Below, in pieces: positions 34,817 through 44,302 of a stretch of DNA of 64,000 bases. The notes under the pieces are model-generated. The model did not search any database. It saw nothing but the letters and a program-made list of their open reading frames with translations, and was not told the DNA's origin. The stretch spans positions 848,064 through 912,063 of the forward strand of contig CAXYEK010000001.1 of the NCBI GenBank assembly GCA_964276235.1. Direction: 5' to 3'. This DNA is from SCGC-AAA076-P13 sp964276235 (GTDB lineage Bacteria; Pseudomonadota; Gammaproteobacteria; Magnimaribacterales; D2472). A program made the position numbers and the translations under genes. How positions within the stretch are numbered: the first letter of the stretch is position 1; each line of letters opens with the position of its first letter.

Positions 34817-34825
34817 ATTACTATT

Positions 34826-35239
34826 ATGAATAAAGATTTACAAGACGTTTTTAAAGAAGTTCCTCCATTCCTAGAAATCTTTGGTTTTGTCAGTGCCTCA
34901 ATTTCAGATGATAAGAACTCTTTTACATGCGTATTTAATCCATCTGTTGATCTTACTCATTCGAATGGAACCATCGTCCAAGGTGGATTTGTATCAGGTA
35001 TGTTGGACTCAGCAATGGCTCAATTTATTATTTACCTTTCAGACGGAAATAGACTTCCATTAACTCTTGATATGACCACAACCTTTCTTTTACCTTGCGA
35101 GCCTAACAAGCAAATAAATGTTGTGAGTACTATTATAAAAAATGGCAAATCTATAGTCTTTACTGAAGCCAAAATGTATCAAGAAGATAAGCTAATTGCA
35201 TTGAGTTCTGCTAGCAATAAAATTATTAATCTTAGTTAA
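34826..35239 (+). CDS. PaaI-type hotdog thioesterase
   Basis: A 137-residue acyl-CoA thioesterase-like protein of the hotdog fold. The segment NGTIVQGGFVSGMLDSAMAQ carries the family's glycine pair and the catalytic aspartate region; ALSSASNKI ends the last strands. The ATG at 34826 is taken: the frame is open further upstream, but that stretch is the tRNA gene itself. It starts nine bases after the tRNA CCA, so it may be expressed by read-through from the tRNA promoter. Confidence 0.82.
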   Translation: MNKDLQDVFKEVPPFLEIFGFVSASISDDKNSFTCVFNPSVDLTHSNGTIVQGGFVSGMLDSAMAQFIIYLSDGNRLPLTLDMTTTFLLPCEPNKQINVVSTIIKNGKSIVFTEAKMYQEDKLIALSSASNKIINLS

Positions 35240-35304
35240 TAATTTAAAAATTAATCTTTAAATTTTTCATATATAATTTTTAAAATTGTATTAATTATAT
35301 TCCT

Positions 35305-36385
35305 ATGGATGAAGAAACAGCCTATAAGATCTTGGATTTTGTTAAACCGACTAAAGCCTTTGATGTTAATGATTCTCCTCTAGCTCCAGATTACTCTAAT
35401 CTTGATAATTGGGCGGCCTTGCCAGAAAAAGATGGGCAACAATTTTACCTTCCTGACGAGTCTCTAACAGTTAATAAAAAAAATAATGATGTGGATGTCT
35501 TTTACATTCATCCCACTGGTTTTTATGAAAAGACTTGGAATTCAAATATGGATAAATCTCGCTCTGCTTATGAGCGAACAGAAATTATGCTTGCCAATCA
35601 AGCTTCAGCGTTTAATGGTAGTTGTAATATTTATGCTCCTGAATATAGACAGGCTACGTATTACTCCTTCTTTGCTAAAGATAACGATGGCATGAAGGCT
35701 ATTGATTTAGCACTTATTGATATTGTTAATGCTTTCGATTATTTTATTGAGAATTTTAATTCCAATAAACCTTTTATGATTATTAGGTCATAGCCAAGGA
35801 GCTCTTCTTGCTCATAAGCTTATATCAGAAAAAATACAGGGGACTGAGTTGCAAAGTAGACTGATATGCACTTATGCAGTGGGTTATATAATTCCCGAAG
35901 TCTACTATGATGAACTGTTTCCTTTAATACCAAAATCTTTAAGTCCAACTGATACTAATTGTGTAGTTTCATGGTCTACAGTTGTTGATGGCTTTAGAAG
36001 AGAAAGAGAAAAAACTATATTTTGGAAACCTTCAGGATGGTCTGTTGAATTAATGAAGCAGAAAATTGTTGCGACAAATCCTTTCTCTTGGACAAATGAT
36101 TCTGAATGGCATGCAAATCATGAATTTCATAAATCTATCATCAATAGAGCTAATGATTATGATTTTGCTGATAGGTTATCCTTAGTTCATACAGGAGCAA
36201 CAAAAAGCATCGGATTAACAAGAGTGCAAGATTTTTCATGTTCTCTGAATGCTAATAATGGTCTTGTAGAAACCAAAGGCCCACTCATTGAGAAAATGAA
36301 GAAGATGAAATATTTCTCAGGAGACCTTCATCCATTTGATGTCATGCTTATTTTGGGGTTCTTTAAGAAAAAATGTGCAAGATAG
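35305..36385 (+). pseudogene. DUF3089 alpha/beta hydrolase with one frameshift
   Basis: Alpha/beta hydrolase of the DUF3089 family. The first frame gives VDVFYIHPTGFYEKTW and APEYRQATYYSFF; the second resumes at LGHSQGALLAHKLI, the nucleophile elbow, and continues to the C-terminus. One extra base at about 35782 (ATTATTAGG for ATTTTAGG) splits them; repaired length is 359 residues. The break falls exactly at the catalytic serine motif, so as read the enzyme would be dead. Other genes with single-base breaks suggest an error. Confidence 0.8.
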
Positions 36386-37371
36386 AATCGATGCATTTTT
36401 ATAACCTTCTTTTTTTACTAATTATGTTTTCATCTCCACAACTATCATCATTTGAAGAAGGAATAGCATCTAACGGTGAAGTACAAATATATTATAGAGA
36501 TTACGGGCCTTCAGATGCAGAACCTATACTATTAGTCCAAGGTCTTGGTGGGCAATTGGTTAATTGGCCTGATCATCTACTAGAGTTTTTAATCGAAAAT
36601 AATTTTAGACCTATTGTTTTTGATAATCGTGATTCAGGTCTATCTTCTCGCTTTGATAGTGAGCTTTTTCAGGAAAAAAATAGATCAAAAACTATTAATT
36701 CAACTTATATTAAATATTTTTTAAGGTTACCAATTAACCCTCCATATAATCTCGACGATATGGCTAATGATTCCATTATTATTCTAGATAAATTAAATAT
36801 TGGTAAAGCACATCTTCTAGGTATATCTATGGGAGGTATGATTGCTCAAATTATTGCAGCTAATCATCCAGATCGCATTAAAACTTTCACTTTGATAGCA
36901 TCATCAACTTCTGCTCCAAGTCCATTCAATGGTCCTACAAGAGATGTTAGAAAACTTTTAATGAAAAGGTCCAACAACCCCAATTCAACTGTTAATGAGC
37001 GTATTGATAGAAGTAAAAAGATATTTGCCTTAATAGGTCTTGAAGGTTATGACCTTGATACTCAAGAATTTTATGATAAATCAGTTGAGGCGATAAAAAG
37101 AGCAGGGCCTGATGATACTGGTTTTAGTAGACAAATAATGGCTATTTTAGGATCAAAAAATAGAATTAAGAAAGTCAAAAGTATTAGTGCTAAGACATTA
37201 ATTGTTCATGGTAAACAAGATCCGTTAATAAAAGTGAAAAATGCATATAAAACAAACAAACTAATTCCAAATAGTGAACTAATAATTCTTTCAGAAATGA
37301 GACACTTAATTGAACCTCCTATATTTAACCTATTTAAAGATGATTTACTTAATCATTTAACTGATATTTAA
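36373..37371 (+). CDS. Exported alpha/beta hydrolase
   Basis: A 332-residue hydrolase of the haloperoxidase/epoxide-hydrolase-like group with a signal peptide (YNLLFLLIMFSSPQLSS). Motifs are VQGLGGQLVNWPDHL, FDNRDSGLSSRF, the nucleophile serine in LLGISMGGMIAQI, an acid in VHGKQDPLI and the histidine in EMRHLIEPP. It overlaps the end of the DUF3089 gene by 13 bases and abuts the GPH transporter start, so the three form an operon. Confidence 0.85.
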   Translation: MCKIESMHFYNLLFLLIMFSSPQLSSFEEGIASNGEVQIYYRDYGPSDAEPILLVQGLGGQLVNWPDHLLEFLIENNFRPIVFDNRDSGLSSRFDSELFQEKNRSKTINSTYIKYFLRLPINPPYNLDDMANDSIIILDKLNIGKAHLLGISMGGMIAQIIAANHPDRIKTFTLIASSTSAPSPFNGPTRDVRKLLMKRSNNPNSTVNERIDRSKKIFALIGLEGYDLDTQEFYDKSVEAIKRAGPDDTGFSRQIMAILGSKNRIKKVKSISAKTLIVHGKQDPLIKVKNAYKTNKLIPNSELIILSEMRHLIEPPIFNLFKDDLLNHLTDI

Positions 37372-38766
37372 ATGTTAACAAATACATTCAAATTTAATTA
37401 CTCTGTAGGCGCAGTCGCGAATGGAATTAAGACTGATATGTTTACATTTTTTCTTTTCTTTTTTTACGCAAGAGTTATAGGGTTAGAACCGCTCTTGACA
37501 TCTTTAGCTATTGGTTTGGCTCTTGTAGTTGACTCTATAACAGATCCGGTCATGGGTGCAATTTCAGATAGGACAAACTCTAGATATGGTAGAAGACATC
37601 CATATATGTTTGTTTCTTTTATACCAGTATCAATTTTCTATATCTTATTATTTTCACCATCAACAGAATGGGGACTTTCACAGTCGCAGTTATTCTGGTG
37701 GATGTTTATATGTGCTTCTTTAACAAGAATTGGTATGACCTTATTTGATGTTCCTCATAGATCATTTGGAGCAGAGATTACAAAAGACTATGACGAGAGA
37801 ACTAAATTATTTTCTTGGAGAGAAATGTTTGCTTGGACTGCAGGTATAAGCAATGCATTTCTGGGTTATTTTATATTTTTTAAATCAACGCCTGACTATC
37901 CATTAGGACAATTGAATCCCGAGGCATATTTTCCATTAGCAATGACGGGAGGTATTTTTATGATAATAAGTATTCTCTTCTCATCATTGAGAACTAGAAA
38001 TGATATAAGTAATTTATCCTCATGGTCAGGCTCTACCTCATTTACTCAAATGATAAGTGAATTAAAAATAGCAGTTACAAATAAATCATTTATTTTATTT
38101 TTTTTAGGAAGTCTATCGTTATCAATATCATGGGGAATGCTTAATTCAGTTGCATTGTTTATTAATACGGATTTTTGGGGTCTCAGGGCAGATCAGATAG
38201 GAATATTCTTATTCGTCTATTTTCCAGCAGCATTTCTTGCATTTAGCATTACCCCAAAATTTGTTTTAAAACTTGGTAAAAGACGTTTTGTTCTTTTATG
38301 TGTTTTGGGCGTAGCTATGGCTAGTCCTATAGCTTTTATTTTTTACAATCTTGGATTAACTCCTGATAAAGGTACCACTAATTTGGTTTTATTTTTATGC
38401 ATCCCTTTGGTTTTTATTTCTACTTTAAGTATTGCAGGAAATATGGCCAGAGATTCAATGATAGGGGACATAGCTGATGAAGTTGATTTGCAAAGTGGAA
38501 AAAGACAAGAGGGTGTTTTATATTCTGCTGTTTCATTTGTGCAAAAAGTAAATACTGCTATAGGCATTTTTACAGGAGGGATTACTCTATGGATCTTTGA
38601 TATTTCTAAAGAAACGCCAACGGATGGTCAAGCATATTCATTATTTTTTGTTCAGGGTGTAGTAGGACCTATTTTATTTGTAATACCATTACTTTTCTTT
38701 TATTTTTATTCTCTTGACAGAAAGAGACATACAGAAATTTTAGATAAAATTAGAAACAGATCTTAA
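37372..38766 (+). CDS. GPH-family sugar:cation symporter (MelB-like MFS)
   Basis: Inner-membrane transporter of the glycoside-pentoside-hexuronide family, 464 residues, about twelve helices. Signatures include VDSITDPVMGAISDRTNSRYGRRHPYM in loop 2-3 and MIGDIADEVDLQSGKRQEG in the central C-terminal loop. Family members import sugars or glucuronides with sodium or protons. Start directly abuts the hydrolase stop. Its 3' end overlaps the convergent DUF349 gene by four bases. Confidence 0.88.
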   Translation: MLTNTFKFNYSVGAVANGIKTDMFTFFLFFFYARVIGLEPLLTSLAIGLALVVDSITDPVMGAISDRTNSRYGRRHPYMFVSFIPVSIFYILLFSPSTEWGLSQSQLFWWMFICASLTRIGMTLFDVPHRSFGAEITKDYDERTKLFSWREMFAWTAGISNAFLGYFIFFKSTPDYPLGQLNPEAYFPLAMTGGIFMIISILFSSLRTRNDISNLSSWSGSTSFTQMISELKIAVTNKSFILFFLGSLSLSISWGMLNSVALFINTDFWGLRADQIGIFLFVYFPAAFLAFSITPKFVLKLGKRRFVLLCVLGVAMASPIAFIFYNLGLTPDKGTTNLVLFLCIPLVFISTLSIAGNMARDSMIGDIADEVDLQSGKRQEGVLYSAVSFVQKVNTAIGIFTGGITLWIFDISKETPTDGQAYSLFFVQGVVGPILFVIPLLFFYFYSLDRKRHTEILDKIRNRS

Positions 38767-40190
38767 TTAGATAAAATACTTTCAATTGATTTTGTAATTC
38801 TTTTCCATAAATTTTTATCTGCAGTTTCAATATTATCTACTGCCAAGTTCTCAAAAAAGTATATGATCAAATCATCAAGTGAGTTTAAATTGTTTGAGCT
38901 TTTATTAAATTTGCTGGTTAGCATTTCAAGTTGAATAGATTGCCTTAACTCAAGATCTTTTTTTAATGATTCTATCCCAGCCATAATCTCTAATTTGATA
39001 CATACATATCTTAAGTTTTTATTATTAGATTTTGACGAACTTAATTTAGATATTTTTAAAACTATAGCCTTTGGAAGGCTTTCATCTTCTAACTTATTAT
39101 TTACAAAGCAATCAAATAAACTTATATATGAATTAATTTTTTGAACTTTATTTTTATTAGTTAGCTCAATTTTTTTATCTTTTATAGCTGTTCTTAATAA
39201 TGAGTATTCTTTTGTTTTTATGATATTTGATAGATTTTGCATTTCATCAGAAGCATCATTTAAAGTTATTTCGTCTTTCTCAACTTTAGAATGTAATTCT
39301 TTTGCTAGAATTAACTCGGCATCAAGAACTTCTTTTTTAGCATTAAAGAATCTATCAGCTGATTTATTAAATTTATCCCACAACTTATTATCTAATTTTC
39401 TACCAGCAGATCCTGCTTTCTTCCAATCATTTTTTAAATCATTGAATTGTTTTATATTAATATCATTATCATCGCCTGATATAGCTTCAACTTTTGCTAT
39501 TAAGGACTCTTTAGCATTAACAACAGTCTGCTCTAGTTTTTTAATATGAGTATTAATTGGCTTTTTGGCTTCAAAGTAAGCTGACTTTAGTTTATTTAGA
39601 TCTTTATCAAGAACAGGAGCAAATTCCTGCCATCTATCAAATGTACCTCTTAAGTATTGAATAAGAGATCTAGCATCTGGCCAATTAGTTGAATTTTTTT
39701 CTACATACTTATTGATATCCTCAATGATAAGCATTCTTTGATTTGCATTATTAATTTTAATTTCTTTTAGCTCATCGAAATGCTCACCACATGGTTCCCA
39801 TGCTTTATTAGTTAATTCATTAAATTTATTCCATTGATCACGAGATGCAGGTCTGCTGGAAAGATCAAGTAATTGCCATTTTGTCTGAATGCCATGAATT
39901 AAATGAGCTTGTTTTTTTAGATCTTTTAAAGGCTCATTAATAACTTTTGAAATTTCAGTTATAAGCTCTTCTCGTTTAGGATTTGTTGCAAATGAGGACA
40001 TTTCATCAAAATATCTGGATTGTCCAATTGCAAAGTTAAGTTTATGCCTTAACTTATTTGGTATCTTTCCAATTAACTTAGTCTTAGACATTACATCTCT
40101 AACCTTTTTTTGAGCTACTTTTATAGATCCACTAGAAAATAACTTCTCAGCATCTTCTAACTGTTTAAATAAATCTTGACTAGTTTCCAC
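38763..40190 (-). CDS. DUF349-repeat protein
   Basis: A 475-residue, entirely helical and highly charged cytosolic protein with several DUF349 units, recognisable by repeated W-x-x-x-(G/S)-x-R patterns such as KNDWKKAGSAGRKLDNKLWDKF and QLLDLSSRPASRDQWNKF. Members occur across bacteria, contain long coiled-coil stretches, and have no settled function. Divergent from trpS with a 33-base gap. Confidence 0.85.
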   Translation of the reverse strand: METSQDLFKQLEDAEKLFSSGSIKVAQKKVRDVMSKTKLIGKIPNKLRHKLNFAIGQSRYFDEMSSFATNPKREELITEISKVINEPLKDLKKQAHLIHGIQTKWQLLDLSSRPASRDQWNKFNELTNKAWEPCGEHFDELKEIKINNANQRMLIIEDINKYVEKNSTNWPDARSLIQYLRGTFDRWQEFAPVLDKDLNKLKSAYFEAKKPINTHIKKLEQTVVNAKESLIAKVEAISGDDNDINIKQFNDLKNDWKKAGSAGRKLDNKLWDKFNKSADRFFNAKKEVLDAELILAKELHSKVEKDEITLNDASDEMQNLSNIIKTKEYSLLRTAIKDKKIELTNKNKVQKINSYISLFDCFVNNKLEDESLPKAIVLKISKLSSSKSNNKNLRYVCIKLEIMAGIESLKKDLELRQSIQLEMLTSKFNKSSNNLNSLDDLIIYFFENLAVDNIETADKNLWKRITKSIESILSN

Positions 40191-40223
40191 AATAATTCCT
40201 TTTGGTGTTTATAATTATAACAA

Positions 40224-41216
40224 ATGAAAAAACGAATTCTAACAGGTATTACGACAACTGGAACTCCTCATATTGGAAATTATTTAGGAGCCATTAAACC
40301 TGCTCTTAATTTAGCTAGTGATTTTGATGAGTCATTTTATTTTTTAGCTGATTATCATGCAATTATTAAAAATATCAATAATAAAGAAGTTGGTGAATCT
40401 GTTAAAGATGTTGCATTAGCATGGCTTTCTTCTGGTCTAGATACTAACAATTCTTTTTTTTACAGACAATCTGATGTGCCTGAAATTCTTGAGTTAAGTT
40501 GGATACTTAGCTGTGTTACAGCTAAAGGACTTATGAATAGATCTCATGCATATAAAGCAGCCACAGCCTCTAATTCAGACGATGAAGATAAAGGTATAAC
40601 AATGGGTCTTTTTTCATACCCAATACTTATGGCAGCAGATATCTTAATGTTTAACGCAACTCATGTTCCTGTTGGATCAGATCAGACTCAACATATAGAA
40701 ATGACAAGAGACATAGCTGCTAGGTTTAATCATATTTATAAAAAAACATTTGAATTGCCTGAAGCAATAATCCAAACCTCAAATGAAATAGTTCCAGGTA
40801 TAGATGGTCGCAAAATGAGTAAATCTTATGGAAATATCATTCCTCTTCTTTCTACTGAGAAACAATTAAAAAAATCTATAGCAAAAATTGTAACTAACTC
40901 TCTAGAACCTGGGCAACCTAAAGATCATGAAGACTGCACAGTTCATTCCTTATATTCTTACTTTGCATCAAAAGATCAATTAAATGAATTTACTGAAGAG
41001 TATAAGCAAGGCATAGGCTGGGGCGATGCTAAGAATAAACTCTTTGAAATTGTTAATGAGGAATTAGAGCCAATTAGGCATAAGTATGAATCACTGTCTG
41101 AAGACAAAGACTTAATTAATGATTTATTGAGTGATGGTGCTTCAAAAGTTAGAATTCAAGCAAAAGATATGATTCTCTCGTTGCGTGAATCAATTGGCAT
41201 ACAAAAAATTTCTTAA
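40224..41216 (+). CDS. trpS: Tryptophanyl-tRNA synthetase
   Basis: Class I synthetase charging tRNA-Trp; 330 residues, normal for the bacterial enzyme. The HIGH-type signature is TTGTPHIGNYLGA at residues 9-21, the KMSKS loop is in GRKMSKSYGN at about residue 195, and PVGSDQTQHIEMTRDIA matches the ATP/tryptophan-binding core. Its last base overlaps the start of the MFS gene, so the two are co-translated. Confidence 0.96.
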   Translation: MKKRILTGITTTGTPHIGNYLGAIKPALNLASDFDESFYFLADYHAIIKNINNKEVGESVKDVALAWLSSGLDTNNSFFYRQSDVPEILELSWILSCVTAKGLMNRSHAYKAATASNSDDEDKGITMGLFSYPILMAADILMFNATHVPVGSDQTQHIEMTRDIAARFNHIYKKTFELPEAIIQTSNEIVPGIDGRKMSKSYGNIIPLLSTEKQLKKSIAKIVTNSLEPGQPKDHEDCTVHSLYSYFASKDQLNEFTEEYKQGIGWGDAKNKLFEIVNEELEPIRHKYESLSEDKDLINDLLSDGASKVRIQAKDMILSLRESIGIQKIS

Positions 41217-42406
41217 TGAAATCACACGGTTCTTCGTGGCTTAAATTTGGCTTATTTTCTGTAGGCCTCGGACAGTCCTTTGTTTTTGTAATAGTACCTC
41301 CATTAGCAAGAGACCTTGGTATGACTGAGGTTCAAACATCACTAGTTTTTGCAATATCTGCAATAGCATGGGCACTCACGAGTGCATCGTGGGGAAGGGC
41401 AAGCGATCGCTATGGTCGAAGAAATATAGCTATTTTGGGTCTTGTTGGATATTCGTTATCTATGATCACAATGATCACACCCTTATTTTTAGTTGAAAGA
41501 AATATTCTTGATGTAGCATTCTTATTTCCTTTATTAATTTTTGGTAGATTATTTAATGGCCTTATAGGTTCTGCTACCAGGCCTGCTGCTTTTGCTTATG
41601 TAGCTGATACTAGCTCAAGGGATAGAAGAACAGTCAAATTTGCAAGGTTGGAGTCTAGCTTTTTATTAGGAACTGTTGCCGGACCACTAATTGGAGGTTT
41701 TTTAATACTTATCACTAAAGAAACTCCTTTTTACGTATTTAGTCTTATGGCTCTAATAGCATCCATCGGTATTTACTTTAATTTAGAAAATAATAGTATT
41801 CATAAAAAATCTGAAGAAATAACAGTCAAAATTTCATGGTTATCTAAGTCAATATGGCCATTTTTATTTTTAGCATCAGTAGCAAGCTTATGCCAAGCAT
41901 CTTTACTTCAGTCTATTGGTTTTTATATATTTGATACCTTTTCATACCTTGACGATCTTTCAATCGTTGTCAGTATGAGCTTTGTACTTCTTTCAATTTC
42001 AACAATTGTCAGTCAGTATTTATTCACAGATGCTTTCCCTTTATCTAATTTTAAACTATTGATATGCGGTGTTTTTCTTATCATGTTTTCGTATTTTACA
42101 ATGGGATACTATACAAAAATATCTATTTATTATCTGTCAATAACAATAAATGGATTGGGAGCAGGCATGTTAAGACCCGCACTTTCATCAGCCTTGTCAT
42201 TGTCTCAAACACCTGAAAATCAAGGTTCTGCAGCAGGTTATCTAGGTTCTGTGTATCCAATTGGACATATACTTACACCAATTATTGCTATGCCCATATA
42301 TGCCATAAATCCTGCTTATTTATATTATTTCAGTTCTTTATTATGCATATGCTTAATTGCATTTATAATGGTGCATCCGATTTTTAAAAATAATCACGAA
42401 CTATGA
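41216..42406 (+). CDS. MFS transporter (drug-efflux type)
   Basis: A 396-residue, twelve-helix major facilitator protein. The loop 2-3 signature reads GRASDRYGRRNIAILG, and the helix 5 region ESSFLLGTVAGPLIGGFL is the antiporter motif C of drug-efflux MFS proteins. Substrate unknown. It overlaps trpS by one base and hemH by four bases. Confidence 0.85.
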   Translation: MKSHGSSWLKFGLFSVGLGQSFVFVIVPPLARDLGMTEVQTSLVFAISAIAWALTSASWGRASDRYGRRNIAILGLVGYSLSMITMITPLFLVERNILDVAFLFPLLIFGRLFNGLIGSATRPAAFAYVADTSSRDRRTVKFARLESSFLLGTVAGPLIGGFLILITKETPFYVFSLMALIASIGIYFNLENNSIHKKSEEITVKISWLSKSIWPFLFLASVASLCQASLLQSIGFYIFDTFSYLDDLSIVVSMSFVLLSISTIVSQYLFTDAFPLSNFKLLICGVFLIMFSYFTMGYYTKISIYYLSITINGLGAGMLRPALSSALSLSQTPENQGSAAGYLGSVYPIGHILTPIIAMPIYAINPAYLYYFSSLLCICLIAFIMVHPIFKNNHEL

Positions 42407-43429
42407 AGAAAGCACTTTTAATTGTTAATCTAGGAACACCTGACAGTCCTTCTTATTTTAGTGTTTTTAAGTATTTGAGAGAGTTTCTATCTGACGAAAA
42501 AGTTTTAAATATAAATCCTGTATTAAGATTTTTACTTGTTAACCTCATTATTTGTCCAACAAGGTCTTTTAGCTCATCAAAGATATATAAAAAAGTTTGG
42601 GACCCAGTAAACGGATCTCCACTATTGTTTAATACACAAAAACTAAATGATGTTCTAACTGAGATGTTGCCTGATATGGATGTTCAATATGCAATGAGAT
42701 ATCAATCTCCATCGATAAAATCTAAGTTAGATGAAATGTTACTTAAGAATCCTGATGAGATTATTATTCTTCCCTTGTTCCCACATTATGCAGCTGCAAC
42801 TTCTGGATCTGTTTTTAAGGAAGTAACCAAGCAACTTTCAAAAAAATGGGTCGTACCTAAGATCACATTTATAAATCAGTTTTATGATAATGAAAAGTTT
42901 ATTGACGCATGGATAGATAAGACTCATGGAGTTGACTTTACATCCTATGACAAGGTGATATTTAGTTATCATGGTGTACCAAATAGTCATGTTGATAATG
43001 TTTACAGTGGAAGTGAGTGTATTGATCACGACTGCGAAGATGCTATTACTGAAACAAACAAATTCTGTTACAAAGCAACTGTATATGAAACAACTAAACT
43101 CATAGCAAGAAGACTTAATTTAGATTCTTCTAAATATGTAGTTACTTTTCAATCAAGACTAACTAATAAGTGGCTAAACCCCTTTACGGATGAAGTTTTA
43201 GAGGATCTTCCTAAAAATGGAGATAAAAAGGTATTAGTTTTCTCACCAGCTTTTACAGCAGACTGCTTGGAAACAATTATTGAAATTGGCGATGAATATA
43301 AAGAGTTATTTTTAGAGGCAGGGGGAGAAGTTCTCGACTATATTCCATCTCTAAATTATTCTAGATAAATGGGCAGAAGCTATTATTGATATTATAGATA
43401 CAGAAAAAAATGGAGAAAACAATGTTTAA
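42403..43429 (+). pseudogene. hemH: Ferrochelatase with a frameshift near the C-terminus
   Basis: Last enzyme of protohaem synthesis, inserting Fe2+ into protoporphyrin IX. It shows LLIVNLGTPDSP at the start, the KVWDPVNGSPLLF loop, the catalytic histidine in FSYHGVP, and FSPAFTADCLETIIEIG. As read, the frame stops after LDYIPSLNYSR at 43368; one extra A near 43364 hides the normal end, since the next frame continues DKWAEAIIDIIDTEKNGEN and stops at 43429 (341 residues repaired). Because haem synthesis is normally needed, a sequence error is more likely than a real mutation, though the short form might also fold. Confidence 0.88.
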
Positions 43430-44291
43430 AGAAGATTTACTTAAAGGAAAAAGAATATTAGTTACTGGCGGCGGCACAGGATTAGGAAAAGAAATGGCAT
43501 CTCACTACGCAGAGCATGGGGCAGATATATTTATATGCGGAAGAAGAGAAAATGTTCTAAAAGATACAGCATCAGAATTAGAAGATAAATATGGAGTTTC
43601 TGTAGCTTATGAATCCCTGGACATTAGGGCCTCAAAAGATGTTGACGATTATATAGGTAGAATTTTTGATGTAGCTCCTTTAGATGGACTGGTTAACAAT
43701 GCTGCAGGCAATTTTATTTCACCAACCAAAGATTTATCTCCAAAAGGCTTTGATGCGATTGCTAATATTGTTTTTCACGGTACTTTTTATATAACTCATT
43801 CAGTTGGGAAAAGATGGATTGAGAGCAAACATAAAGGCTCAATCATTTCTATTCTTGCTACATGGGTTTGGACTGGTTCACCTTATGTTGTTCCATCAGC
43901 TATGTCTAAGTCAGGCTTAAATGCAATGACTCAGTCTTTGGCAGCAGAATGGGGTAAATATGGAATCAAAGTTAATGCAATTGCTCCAGGGCCATTTCCA
44001 ACCAAAGGAGCTTGGGAACGATTAAATCCAAATGGCGACGACGGTAGCGTCATGGGTGAGGTTCCTTTAGGAAGAGTTGGAGAAATGAACGAACTTCAAA
44101 ACCTTGCCACTTTTTTAATGGCAGATGGCTGTGATTATCTAACCGGACAAACAATAGCTATTGATGGGGCACAATACTTAACGGGTGGTGGAACTTTTTC
44201 TAACCTCGATAAGCTAAGTGAAGAAGATTGGGAACAAATGAGAGCTATGATAAGGTCATCTAATAACAAAGATAAAGCCGACAGGGGATAA
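43422..44291 (+). CDS. SDR-family 2,4-dienoyl-CoA reductase-like oxidoreductase
   Basis: NAD(P)H-dependent short-chain dehydrogenase, about 289 residues. The cofactor motif is VTGGGTGLGKEMA and the GRRENVL stretch suggests NADPH. The catalytic region YVVPSAMSKSGLNAMTQSL, followed by AEWGKYGIKVNAIAPGP and PTKGAWERLNPNG, resembles mitochondrial DECR1, which lacks the usual YxxxK tyrosine and reduces 2,4-dienoyl-CoA during oxidation of unsaturated fatty acids. The ATG at 43422 is preferred over 43410 because GGAG lies at the right distance. It overlaps the repaired hemH end by eight bases. Confidence 0.82.
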   Translation: MFKEDLLKGKRILVTGGGTGLGKEMASHYAEHGADIFICGRRENVLKDTASELEDKYGVSVAYESLDIRASKDVDDYIGRIFDVAPLDGLVNNAAGNFISPTKDLSPKGFDAIANIVFHGTFYITHSVGKRWIESKHKGSIISILATWVWTGSPYVVPSAMSKSGLNAMTQSLAAEWGKYGIKVNAIAPGPFPTKGAWERLNPNGDDGSVMGEVPLGRVGEMNELQNLATFLMADGCDYLTGQTIAIDGAQYLTGGGTFSNLDKLSEEDWEQMRAMIRSSNNKDKADRG

Positions 44292-44302
44292 ATATAAATA
44301 TT

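Noticed and set aside
34619..34825. N-terminal extension of the thioesterase frame through the tRNA
   Set aside because: The extra residues are just a translation of the palindrome, repeat and tRNA-Ser; the ATG at 34826 gives a protein of normal family size.
39220..39549. 109-codon frame antisense to the DUF349 gene
   Set aside because: A shadow of the helical, serine- and lysine-rich coding strand; no start signal and no recognisable domain.
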